Assembly: GCA_033977485.1 (NCBI GenBank)
Contig: CM066984.1
Location: 30,175,501-30,239,500 of the forward strand
DNA length: 64,000 nucleotides
Direction of reading: 5' to 3'
Origin: Hydrangea macrophylla
Taxonomy: Eukaryota; Streptophyta; Magnoliopsida; Cornales; Hydrangeaceae
Positions 55,932-64,000 of the stretch are shown here, piece after piece (position 1 is the first letter of the stretch; every line of letters starts with the position of its first letter). Under the pieces are notes generated by a model that saw nothing but the letters and a program-made list of their open reading frames with translations, searched no databases and had not been told where the DNA came from. Both the position numbers and the translations under genes were made by a program.

Positions 55932-57547
55932 TGTGGACACGCGGAGTTCCACCACTTGTTTGTTTGAGATTGTTTTCAAAAGGAAAAGAAAAGACCTATT
56001 GAAAACAGATACAGAGTTGCCACTTGGTCTTTAAGGAACCAAGAAACCTAATTTTGACTCACCCAAATTGATAAAGGGCACCAGCCCTTTATAACCAAAG
56101 AACTTGGCTCGGGGTTTTGGTACGAGAGAGGAAGGAGCCATTGTCGCGACTAAAACACCCTCAACTCGCCCCGTCTTTCGACGGGCCTCAATTAGCATCC
56201 AAATAATCATCTTATACTATGTATGGTTCGACAATTAATACTATGATAGTATATTACATCACATAAGAAAATTTGAAATGGAAGATCTAAAGATAAGATA
56301 TCATTCATAAGATCTAAGCCAAGTATCACACAATGCAAAGTGAAAGATCACACGAATAAACCTAGGAAAAATCGTCTAATCACATATCAAGTAATAAAGT
56401 TTTCCTAATCTAAGGGGACATGAATTGTTCTTGAAATAAATAATCAAAGAAATCAAAATAAGCTTAGCAAGCTAGTATGATGCATGTTATTCTTTGAGAA
56501 AAGAAGATCTCTCAATCCTCGGGACGGATGAGAAAGGAGGATTAGATCGAGGGGAAGCATGAATGTGTGATCATGATCATTCCTTATAATCTTCTTAGAT
56601 TAGGAGTCACAAAAGCCCCAAATGATTGCATGGATGCAATGTATGTATCTAGAATGTGTTAAGGTTGTAGTATGCCTTGTGTTCATGAATTCCTAGAATG
56701 ACTTAGAAGTCTAGAATGTGTATGAATGGATGAATGAAATCATCATGAGATATGTACAAATGTAGTATGAACTACTTCTTAAGATATGAACTAATTTGGA
56801 GTGCATATAAGCAACAAATCAAAGAGAGAAAGTAAAAATGTGCTTGCTGTGAATAGTGGACAGAATAGTAACATGATATTTTGGAAATTGAACAGAGGGG
56901 TTAGGAATGTTTTCAATCCATGAGTTTTTATGGAGATCTTCCTTATTGTGTCTAGAACACAACCCAAAAAAGCCAATCTTTAATAACTATTACAGATTGA
57001 GAGAAATCATATGAACAATGGAGGTTACCCAGAAACAGAGTTCGTACTGTCGACTGAAATGTCAAAAATTCTTAGAAACCGAAAACAAATGATCTAGAGG
57101 CCCATTTGATACAGAAAGTTGGCTAAGACATTGAAGTTCAAGGGAAAAATAAGTTAGGACCACTATTTTTGGAAACGTTTTCTAAAAAATAAGTTGAAAT
57201 TCAACCAAGCTGCTGTGACAGCAGAGGCAGAATGACAGGAGAGAATGTTTGGGTCCAAATGGACTATTTTCAAGTGTTTCCAAGTCAAACCAAAAAGCAT
57301 GGGTGTTCTCTAATGAGTTAGGAAGATTTTTCAAGTGGTCTTGCATCCATACATTGAGTATTGAGTTCTATAGAAATCTTTGAACTCAGATCACTCAATG
57401 TTTTGACTCACTGTTTTGAAGATTTTGGAAAAAATTTGAGTTTTCTTTCTTGAAATCAAAATGAGAGGGATTGAGAGGGGTTTTTGAAATAGAGGTTTTG
57501 AAAGTATTGATCGGGAGAGAACTAATCCTATTTATACGCTTTAACGA
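55932..57547 (-). mobile_element. Tat-type LTR b relative, reverse orientation, truncated
   Basis: Reverse complement of 39050-40613: TGTGGACAC at 55932, then AGTTGCCACTTGGTCTTTAAG, GGCTCGGGGTTTTGGTACGAG, CGCCCCGTCTTTCGACGGG and so on to GTTTTGACTCACTGTTTTGA near 57410. Beyond about 57510 it diverges from LTR b but shows, in minus sense, GTATAAATAGGATTAG, a plausible TATA box. The Athila-type element at 57553 interrupts it, so its 5' part should continue beyond the window. Confidence 0.82.
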
Positions 57548-57689
57548 GCATTTGTTAGTACCTTTTTATTCTGTTTTTGTATATTTTTACTTCGTTTTCT
57601 AGTTTCTGACAGGTTTTGGAAGAAATCAGCTAAACCAGGCTAAACAGGGTGAAAAAGCATAGTTGAAGAAGCTGAAAAAACCAAGTCGC

Positions 57690-57822
57690 ACGCGCGACCC
57701 ACGCCCGCGAAATCCGAGAAATCGCTCGCGCGATCCGCTCGCGCGAGAACCCCATAATCGCTCGCGCGATCCGCGCGCGCGAAAGCCAAATGTCGCGCTC
57801 GCGCGACCCGCTCGCGCGATAT
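57690..57822 (+). repeat. CpG-rich GCTCGCGCGAG array in U3
   Basis: Around eight words built on CTCGCGCGAG/TCGCGCGAT within 130 bp, with more than 30 CpG dinucleotides by eye. CTCGCGCGAG is a 10-bp palindrome. Related words recur inside the same element at 62255-62480. In the old solo LTR the same stretch (4465-4550) has lost most CpGs. Confidence 0.9.
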
Positions 57823-57960
57823 GCCCAAAAACCAAAGTTGCGTATTTCAGTATACTGAAGACTCCTGTGCAAACGAGACTGCTAAACGACGTCCAGACTG
57901 TAAATTACATGCGTTTCAGTCCGTTTCGAGTTGTAAAGGCTTCCAAAACATGTTGTAAAT

Positions 57961-57970
57961 CTATATAAAC
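57961..57970 (+). promoter_or_regulatory. TATA box of the Athila-type LTR
   Basis: CTATATAAAC, about 140 bp after the CpG array and 410 bp into the LTR. The solo-LTR counterpart is degraded. Confidence 0.7.
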
Positions 57971-58871
57971 TCTATTTTACTTCAATTAGTTGGCTGGCAA
58001 TTATTATACACACATTCTACAACCATACTTCCAGCCATTGAAGAGAGGGGAGCAAGGAGAAGAAGAAGAAGACCAAGGGTTTCCATGGCCTCCTCCATCA
58101 ACCTCTTGCTATCTACTACTTCCATGGACGGCTAGATCATTGATCTAGGGTTTCAATGAAGCCCTAGATGAGTAATAGGGTTTTATTTATGCTTTTATTT
58201 TAGTTTTATTATGTATGGATGACAGTCACATGTTTAGAGGATTTTTATAAATAAATCGTACTTACATTGATTAAATCATTGCTTTCGGAATTTATTCTTG
58301 TCTTAGATCTATTTTGACTGTGATGTGCTCAACGATCTATTCTTGCTGTGCTTGTTTAGATTGTTTACATGTGATGGTGCTTTATTGATTCGTGCTATCA
58401 AGTATCCGAATAGTCCATGCCTAGGTTAGACGGATTAGATCACAACCCTAGTTTAGTGTGAGATAATTCGTGCTATCCGCAGATGGATTATGTTGGTGCT
58501 TGAACCATGATTATCTTCTTGTCGGAGGAATTGGGCTTGTAGCTACGATTCCCCATATTCATCCAACGTAATAAGTAAAAGTAATTCATGAATATTCCTA
58601 TTATGAATCTAGTGGTGGATTTGCAATCCTAGGTTCCCTTAAACATTCATTAAAAACACTTTTAATTGCTTTCATAGTTTAGATTTATTTATTGTTAGTA
58701 GTTTAATTAAATTCAAAATCAAATCTGTTTTCCCTAATTAACTAGACTTAGGTTTTAAAATTAAATCGCTGTAGTAATCAATCTCTGTGGGTTCGACCTT
58801 TACTTCCACACTGCAAATCCTTTGAAAAGTAAAGAATACTTTTATATCTTGATTCTGACAACATCAATTTT

Positions 58872-58890
58872 TGGCGCCGTTGCCGGGGAT
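58872..58890 (+). other. Primer-binding site, tRNA-Asp type
   Basis: TGGCGCCGTTGCCGGGGAT is complementary to 19 nt of the 3' end of plant tRNA-Asp and starts 5 bp after the LTR. tRNA-Asp priming is typical of Athila-lineage elements. Confidence 0.92.
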
Positions 58891-59351
58891 TGCATTACTA
58901 CTCTTAGTTTTATAATCGTAGTTTAGTTAATTCGTAAATATTAGATTAGTTTTTATTCTTCTTATTTTCTGTTTTTGTTTTTAGTTACTAACTTGTTTTT
59001 TTTATTATTTTGTAGTCAACGTTTCCGAGTGGAGCAGCTAATTACATCAAAGGAGCTTACGCAAAAATAAAATAAATAAAATTAAATAAATTGCTTCCTT
59101 TGGAATTCGCTTTAAACCGCTGTAAGTCAGGGCGCTGTGACGCACTATTTGCATTAGTTTAGGGTTAATTGCACTGCATTAGCTAGGAAACCCGGGGCGC
59201 TGGGCTTGACGCGGTCATTGCATTACAGGATAATTTGCATGCATCATAGTAGTTGAGTGCTTGTTATCTTAGTTGCGTGATTGCTTGCTATTTGTTTTTT
59301 TTTTATTTGAGTCAGTCTTTGTTTTTAGTTTCGTTTCTTTTGTTTTAGTTT
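58891..59351 (+). other. Leader of the Athila-type element
   Basis: T-rich untranslated leader. GGGCGCTGTGACGC (59128) and GGGGCGCTGGGCTTGACGC (59194) each precede a GCATT-rich stretch, suggesting a short duplicated packaging or structural segment. No gene. Confidence 0.5.
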
Positions 59352-62054
59352 ATGTTGGGTACACGTTCAAACAAACCAGATTTAAAATCTTTCGATCTTG
59401 AACTTGAACGTACCTTAAGAACTAGTAAGTCCACAACCCAAGCTTCTAGAGCTAGGTTGCAAGACGACGAATCAACTCCGATTCCTTCGTCGTTGTTTGA
59501 GGCCGAAATTCAGAGTACCCGTGAACGGATAAGGAAAACTCGAACTTTTCAAATTAAACCGATTAAAATGGCTGACGGTGGAAATAACAATAACAATCAA
59601 AACAACGGAGCTAATATGAATAATCCTAATATACCACCACCTCCTCCACTTAAAGATTATTTTATTCCTACGACTTACACACCGCAAACATGTATTGAAT
59701 TACCGGAGGCGACGGCATCTCACTTTGAGATAAAGTCGTCTACCATCTCGCTGCTTCCATCTTTCCATGGCCGTTTAAATGAAGATCCTTATAAACACTT
59801 AGGAGATTTTCAGGACATATGCTCTACGTTGAAAATTCAAAATCTTACTGATGATGAATTAAAAATGCGGCTCTTTCCATTCTCATTAAAGGACAAAGCT
59901 AAATATTGGCTCCAATCTTTGGAGCCAAACACTATTAGAACATGGGAAGATTTACACACCGCATTTTTACAAAAGTTTTTCCCGATTATGCGTACGAACC
60001 AGATAAGAAAATCAATAACCAATTTTGTTATGCAAGATGGGGAATCACTTTACGACACGTGGGAAAAATTTAAAGAGTTACTACGCTCGTGTCCACATCA
60101 TCAAGTTCCTAAGTGGCAACTTGTTCAGGTCTTTTATGAGGGGCTTATTCCCTCTGTTAGGAACACCGTCGATGCCGTTTGTGCGGGAACCTTCCTACAC
60201 AAAAGCGCCGACGAGGCCTGGAAAATGTTTGAAACGTTAAGCGAGAATTCGATGCACCAAACGGTGTTTGTCCGTTCGGAAGGATATCTTAATCAACATA
60301 AGAGGGATGTAAAATTCGAGTCAAGTCAATCAATTGAAATAAAAGAACTATCTAACAAACTTGACCGACTTCTAACGATGAACCAAACGACAGCCTCACC
60401 CGCTCGTGAAATTTGTGCATTATGTTCTGATCCTTCACATTCGATACTTGCTTGTCCATCGGCGAGTCAATTTCCGGAATTCGTGGAGCAACACATTAAT
60501 TCTATTCAACAATACCCACGAAATAATTATAATGCAACTACTAATAATCCGGATGCGCCATGGAGAAACCATCCTAACTTCTCGTGGAAAAATAACAATA
60601 ATAGTCCTAACGAGGCGACTAATTTTCCAAATGCGTATCGACCTCAGTTTCAACCTAACCAATACCAACAACCGCCTCCTAATGCTAATCCTGCAAGGGG
60701 AAATATTTTTGAGGAAAAGGTGTTGGCGTCCCTTAAGACTATTGAAACGCAAGTTCAGGCACAAGCACAAATAGTGCACTCTCATACGCAATCCATTGCG
60801 AAGCTTGAATCCCAAATGGGACAACTAGCTACTGTAGTAAGTCGTAGAAACGAGGGGACGTTGCCTAGTCAAACAATCCAAAATCCTAAGGGACAATATG
60901 AGGTTAAGGGGTCGAATGAACAAGTGAACGCCGTCTCAACTAGGTTGACTACCCGAGAGGAGGAGGTAATAGAAATTCCGAAGGGGAATGTGAAAGGTAT
61001 GAATATTAACTCTAATAAAGAGACGGGTGAGGACATGAGCCAAAATAGAATTCAAAAAGATAAAGAATCGGTCCCAACGAATTATACTCCGAGAATGCCA
61101 TATCCACCTAACGTTGAGGAACCGTCTAATATTACAAATAAAAAGTCTAAGGTTGAGGATATACTCGAGGTATTTAAACAAGTCAAAATAAATATTCCTT
61201 TCCTCGATGCTATAAAACAAATCCCCGCCTATGCTAAATGTCTAAAAGACCTTTGTACACAAAAGCGCAAAATACGGAGTCATACTCCTAAAAAGGTCTT
61301 TCTCACGGAAAAAGTAAGCTCTATATTCCAACACGCTCCTCCAAAATATAAAGATCCAGGTACGCCTACGATTTCATGTGTCATAGGTGACACTATCATT
61401 CATCGGGCTCTCCTTGACTTAGGAGCGAGTGTTAATCTTTTACCCTATCACGTCTATAAACAATTAGGTTTAGGTGAACTTAAGCCCACGGCCGCTACTA
61501 TTCAATTAGCGGATCGTTCTGTTAAAATACCTAGAGGAATCGTCGAAGACGTATTAGTAAAAGTTGATCAATGTTTCTATCCCGTTGATTTTATGGTCCT
61601 TGACACCGAACCGGTGCTAGATGCTAGGAAACACACTCCTGTCATTCTTGGTCGTCCATTCTTAGCCACGGCTAACGCACGTGTTAACTGTAGAACAGGG
61701 GTGATGAAAGTGTCGTTCGGGAATATACAATTAAAATTAAATGTTTTTAATGCTGTTGATCAACCTCCCAAAAACGATGATTATCTAGGTGTGGAGGGTA
61801 GTGAGGTAACACGGAATATCGAGCCTACCAAAGAAATAAATGTGAGTGGGAAAAATAATATAGCGGACGATGATGAGTGGATGAATCCTAATCCCGTGGA
61901 CCCTAATGCGGAATCTACTCGAAAGGTAAGAAATCGATTCGAACATAATGACAAACCGTTAATCGATTTAATTCAAAGCGATGTTATTTCTGCTTACCAT
62001 CGAGCTCTACCTGACATCCTTAGGGGTACACAGTCCGATTTACGGCCTCCATGA
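59352..62054 (+). CDS. gag-pro: Gag-protease polyprotein of an Athila-type retrotransposon
   Basis: This is the only long intact frame in the window (900 codons). Gag forms the virus-like particle in the cytoplasm and packages element RNA; the protease would cleave it. An N-terminal basic region is followed by Asn-rich and Pro-rich linkers (about residues 78-98). The capsid-like retrotransposon gag domain spans about 145-290 (KAKYWLQSL, TWEDLHTAFLQKFFP, LVQVFYEGL). The zinc knuckle CALCSDPSHSILAC at 355-368 is a full C-x2-C-x4-H-x4-C. An Asn/Pro/Gln-rich linker and a short coiled coil (about 455-500) follow. The aspartic protease has DLGASVNLLP with the catalytic Asp at 689, and ILGRPFLATANA near residue 775. 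The frame stops about 100 residues later with no RT. The ATG chosen is the first in the frame. Codons are not biased toward decay, so the protein could still be made. Confidence 0.93.
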   Translation: MLGTRSNKPDLKSFDLELERTLRTSKSTTQASRARLQDDESTPIPSSLFEAEIQSTRERIRKTRTFQIKPIKMADGGNNNNNQNNGANMNNPNIPPPPPLKDYFIPTTYTPQTCIELPEATASHFEIKSSTISLLPSFHGRLNEDPYKHLGDFQDICSTLKIQNLTDDELKMRLFPFSLKDKAKYWLQSLEPNTIRTWEDLHTAFLQKFFPIMRTNQIRKSITNFVMQDGESLYDTWEKFKELLRSCPHHQVPKWQLVQVFYEGLIPSVRNTVDAVCAGTFLHKSADEAWKMFETLSENSMHQTVFVRSEGYLNQHKRDVKFESSQSIEIKELSNKLDRLLTMNQTTASPAREICALCSDPSHSILACPSASQFPEFVEQHINSIQQYPRNNYNATTNNPDAPWRNHPNFSWKNNNNSPNEATNFPNAYRPQFQPNQYQQPPPNANPARGNIFEEKVLASLKTIETQVQAQAQIVHSHTQSIAKLESQMGQLATVVSRRNEGTLPSQTIQNPKGQYEVKGSNEQVNAVSTRLTTREEEVIEIPKGNVKGMNINSNKETGEDMSQNRIQKDKESVPTNYTPRMPYPPNVEEPSNITNKKSKVEDILEVFKQVKINIPFLDAIKQIPAYAKCLKDLCTQKRKIRSHTPKKVFLTEKVSSIFQHAPPKYKDPGTPTISCVIGDTIIHRALLDLGASVNLLPYHVYKQLGLGELKPTAATIQLADRSVKIPRGIVEDVLVKVDQCFYPVDFMVLDTEPVLDARKHTPVILGRPFLATANARVNCRTGVMKVSFGNIQLKLNVFNAVDQPPKNDDYLGVEGSEVTRNIEPTKEINVSGKNNIADDDEWMNPNPVDPNAESTRKVRNRFEHNDKPLIDLIQSDVISAYHRALPDILRGTQSDLRPP

Positions 62055-62100
62055 GTTTTATGCTAGAAAGGTCTAGCTAAAGACGTAAAAGTTAGCGCTT

Positions 62101-62118
62101 CTTGGGAGGCAACCCAAG
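62101..62118 (+). promoter_or_regulatory. Perfect hairpin 47 nt after the gag-pro stop
   Basis: CTTGGG-aggcaa-CCCAAG, a 6-bp stem with a 6-nt loop. I recall GGGAGGCAACCC-type hairpins in this place in Athila-type elements of many plants, so it is probably a conserved RNA element. Its function is unknown to me. Confidence 0.75.
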
Positions 62119-62254
62119 CTTTATTTCATTCGTTTTTCTTATTTTTGGACGTTTTTGGGTCTGTTTGTGTCTGTTTTGGACATGTTGGATAGGTTTGGGG
62201 GTTGGAATTCAGTTTTTTTTATAGTATATACAAAATTTTAACTAAATAGTGGAA

Positions 62255-62480
62255 AAAACCAAACTCGCGCGCGCGGCCCGCTCGCGCGAGAGGTCGCTCG
62301 CGCGGCCTGCTGGCGCGAGTTTGTCCCTTAACATTTTCCTTTGCTTTTCTTTATCTTGAGCCTCAGGTTCTCCTCGCGCCTGGAATCGCGGGCGCGAGGT
62401 ACCTCGCTCGCGCGAGATAGCATTAAAAAAAAAAAAAAAATTTTAAAATTCGCGCGCGCGACGGCCGCTCGCGCGATTCC
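62255..62480 (+). repeat. Second CpG-rich GCTCGCGCGAG cluster, 3' noncoding region
   Basis: Three blocks (62264-62320, 62375-62418, 62448-62485) of CTCGCGCG words. The first is introduced by GGAAAAAACCAA, close to the GAAAAAACCAA that introduces the LTR array at 57675, so this looks like a copy of the U3 array moved inside the element. Confidence 0.8.
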
Positions 62481-62854
62481 CCCATTTTTCAGATATTTTC
62501 TTTTGTTTTTCTATATCTTTCCCCCTACCTATTTTACTATTTTTTCCTTTTCTGTTTTTGTTTATTCGGACTGTTTCGATCGAGTTCGTCGTTGTTTTTC
62601 TTATTACATGTATACTTTTTCATTTTATTCCTTGTTCCAGTTGATAGTTTCGTTTAGTTTCGATTAGTTTTTTTTGTATATTTCTGTTTATTTACTTTTA
62701 ATATTCTTTTGTTAGTTTCTTTTCGTTTATCTATTAGTAACAGGTAACATTGAATTTTATTGCCATATTCCTTTGTGTTCACCTGTTATACGCTTGTCAA
62801 GATCGAGGTATTATCGTTCCTTCCTTCTGTACTCTCCTTTCTTTCGTTTTATTG

Positions 62855-62892
62855 TTTCATTGGGGACAATGAAAGGTTTAGGTTTGGGGGTA
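62855..62892 (+). promoter_or_regulatory. 8-bp hairpin plus G-rich tract, 3' noncoding region
   Basis: TTTCATTG-ggga-CAATGAAA (62855-62874) is a perfect 8-bp stem with a 4-nt loop, followed by GGTTTAGGTTTGGGGGT. The CATTG-purine-CAATG plus TTTGGGGG pair matches what I know of Athila 3' regions. Confidence 0.75.
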
Positions 62893-64000
62893 TGCACACA
62901 TTAGTTTATGCAAAATTTTAAAATTTTTTCAATAAGTGTGTTTAAATAAACGATGTTACCTACGGTTTTGCAATCGCTAGTTGATACTTCGTGTTATGTA
63001 ATTATGATTGTTATAGAATGGTAAACAAAAGAAGATGTGATGAATCGTTTACTGAAGTTATGTTGAAATGCTTTAAGTTATGTATCGTTTGAATCGTAGT
63101 TTTATATCATAGATTTGCACATAAACCTATGCACTGCACGTAGTCGCTTGAATACATGTTGGTTGTGAACTATAATATGATTCGGATTTCTAGATAACAT
63201 ATGGTGGAGACTAGACCCGGTGAGCTTTTGAGCCTATCTTTTCTATTTAGAGGGTTAGAAATATATTGTGTTTGTCGAATTTCATTGAAATAGCGCATCT
63301 ACTTGTTGATTAGTCTCATTATTCTTGTTTTGGTTGATAGTCAAGTTAAAATATTTGTTACCATGCTAAATAATCTTCTGTCGTACATGTTGAAGAACCA
63401 TATGACCCTAGGACATGATTTTAGGCCCTCTTTGTTTATGACCAATAAATGAAAAATTTCCTTAGTTCGCCCTTTGAGCCATTAAAATGCCATTTCTTTC
63501 TTTGATTACCATTATCCTTATTTTTGCTCCAATTTGGCCAACTTGGAGTTCACCCCTGAAAGATTGATCAACTTTTAGTGGTGTTAAGGCGATGTGTGAT
63601 TGGGAAGAAAAAGAAAATAAGATGCTATTGGGGTAGTTGCTTGGTATTCAATGCATAGTCATTTGAGAAGCGAGAAAAGAAAAAGGAAAAGAAACAAAAT
63701 AAAGAAGAGGAAGGTTGAAAAAAAAAATGAAAGAAAAGAAGAAAAATGAATGAAAAGGAATGGAGAGAAAGAAAAGATGAAAAGTTGGTAGAAAAGATGA
63801 ATGAAAGAGATCAAACATGCCTTACAATGCCATTCTAAATCTACCCATATATCCATTTTATCCTTTTTCATTACCTGAGCTACATTACAACCTTTAAAAA
63901 GTCCTATTTGATCCTAGAAAAACATGGTTTGGATATGAAAACGATGGGAGGGGGATTCAAACATGGTAATGATTAATTTTTCTTGATTGATTGGCATCCT
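62893..64000. other. 3' noncoding part of the Athila-type element
   Basis: AT-rich, with a purine-rich stretch (AAAGAAAAGAAGAAAAATG type) at 63660-63790. No RT, integrase or envelope-like frame is seen to the window end. Confidence 0.55.

Larger units (their letters stand above)
57553..58866 (+). repeat. 5' LTR of the Athila-type element (1314 bp)
   Basis: It begins TGTTAGTACC and ends CTTGATTCTGACAACATCA. U3 carries the CpG-rich array, the TATA box is at 57961-57970, and a purine-rich leader (GAAGAGAGGGGAGCAAGGAG) follows. It is homologous throughout to the solo LTR at 4340-5594. Confidence 0.85.
57553..64000 (+). mobile_element. Athila-type Ty3/gypsy element, Gag-protease only in view
   Basis: Order: 5' LTR (57553-58866), tRNA-Asp primer site, leader, intact gag-pro frame (59352-62054), and a long noncoding 3' region with two perfect hairpins. 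The 5' flank gcatt (57548-57552) is the expected duplication; the other end is outside. No reverse transcriptase, RNase H or integrase appears in the 1.9 kb after the stop, while the hairpin and CATTGGGGACAATG...TTTGGGGG signatures that I associate with the 3' noncoding part of Athila elements are already present. This suggests a non-autonomous derivative. The intact frame and unspoiled CpG array make it the youngest element here. Confidence 0.82.

Noticed and set aside
57626..57872. Reverse-strand Arg/Ala-rich open frames over the CpG array
   Set aside because: They arise from repeated CGCG words in all frames, have no domain, and lie inside an LTR U3.
59472..61220. Reverse-strand open frames opposite gag-pro
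   Set aside because: Shadows of the strongly coding plus strand, rich in Arg/Ile, without recognisable motifs.

Overview
The window looks like nuclear DNA of a flowering plant from a transposon-dense, gene-poor region. I found no host gene I can defend. Almost everything recognisable comes from Ty3/gypsy and Ty1/copia LTR retrotransposons of several ages. They are nested in each other, often as solo LTRs with exact 5-bp target-site duplications (TSDs). The plant assignment rests on the primer-binding sites (tRNA-iMet type TGGTATCAGAGC twice, tRNA-Asp type TGGCGCCGTTGCCGGGGAT once), plant-type TATA LTRs, and plant-specific transposon proteins (plant mobile domain, putative gypsy-type transposase domain, Athila-type Gag).

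Layout. 1-2353: 3' end of a decayed Tat-lineage gypsy pol (RNase H, integrase). 2359-5861: solo Tekay/Del-like LTR (TSD ttctg) holding a second, Athila-type solo LTR at 4340-5594. 5994-10952: reverse-strand, intron-bearing transposon genes (a DUF7745-like protein and a plant-mobile-domain protein), with palindrome clusters in front of them and tandem repeats in their introns. 12600-17885: a Tat-type gag remnant and repeat-rich 3' region leading into an LTR at 17886 that has an snRNA-type USE plus TATA promoter. 20040-21693: 5'-truncated Tekay-like LTR. 23249-27786: a reverse-oriented Tat element with integrase on the minus strand and an opposite-strand accessory gene (Transposase_28-like domain, coiled coil) on the plus strand. 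Its integrase is split at the zinc finger by a solo LTR, 27787-40613 (TSD gtctc). That LTR is split at its TATA box by a complete but coding-defective Tekay-like element, 28846-38432 (TSD ataaa).

40826-45690: broken copia element and its 3' LTR. 45690-53577: a pile of LTRs in both orientations (Tat-related X family, copia, Tekay-like). 53578-55931: 5' LTR and leader of another copia element. 55932-57547: inverted Tat LTR. 57553 to the window end: the youngest-looking insertion, an Athila-type element with an intact 900-codon gag-protease frame and no reverse transcriptase in view.

The pattern that cuts across the annotation is that unrelated LTR families, and the antisense accessory genes, carry inverted repeats or clusters of short palindromic words roughly 20-250 bp upstream of their TATA boxes. 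The words differ between families but the position recurs. One word family (TCGATCGATTGAAC) is shared between gypsy and copia LTRs. A second cross-family pattern is a tandem array at one fixed place in the Tekay-like LTRs whose unit has been completely replaced between relatives.

Limits: coordinates of truncated LTRs are approximate; lineage names come from motif recognition, not phylogeny; no database search or folding was run.
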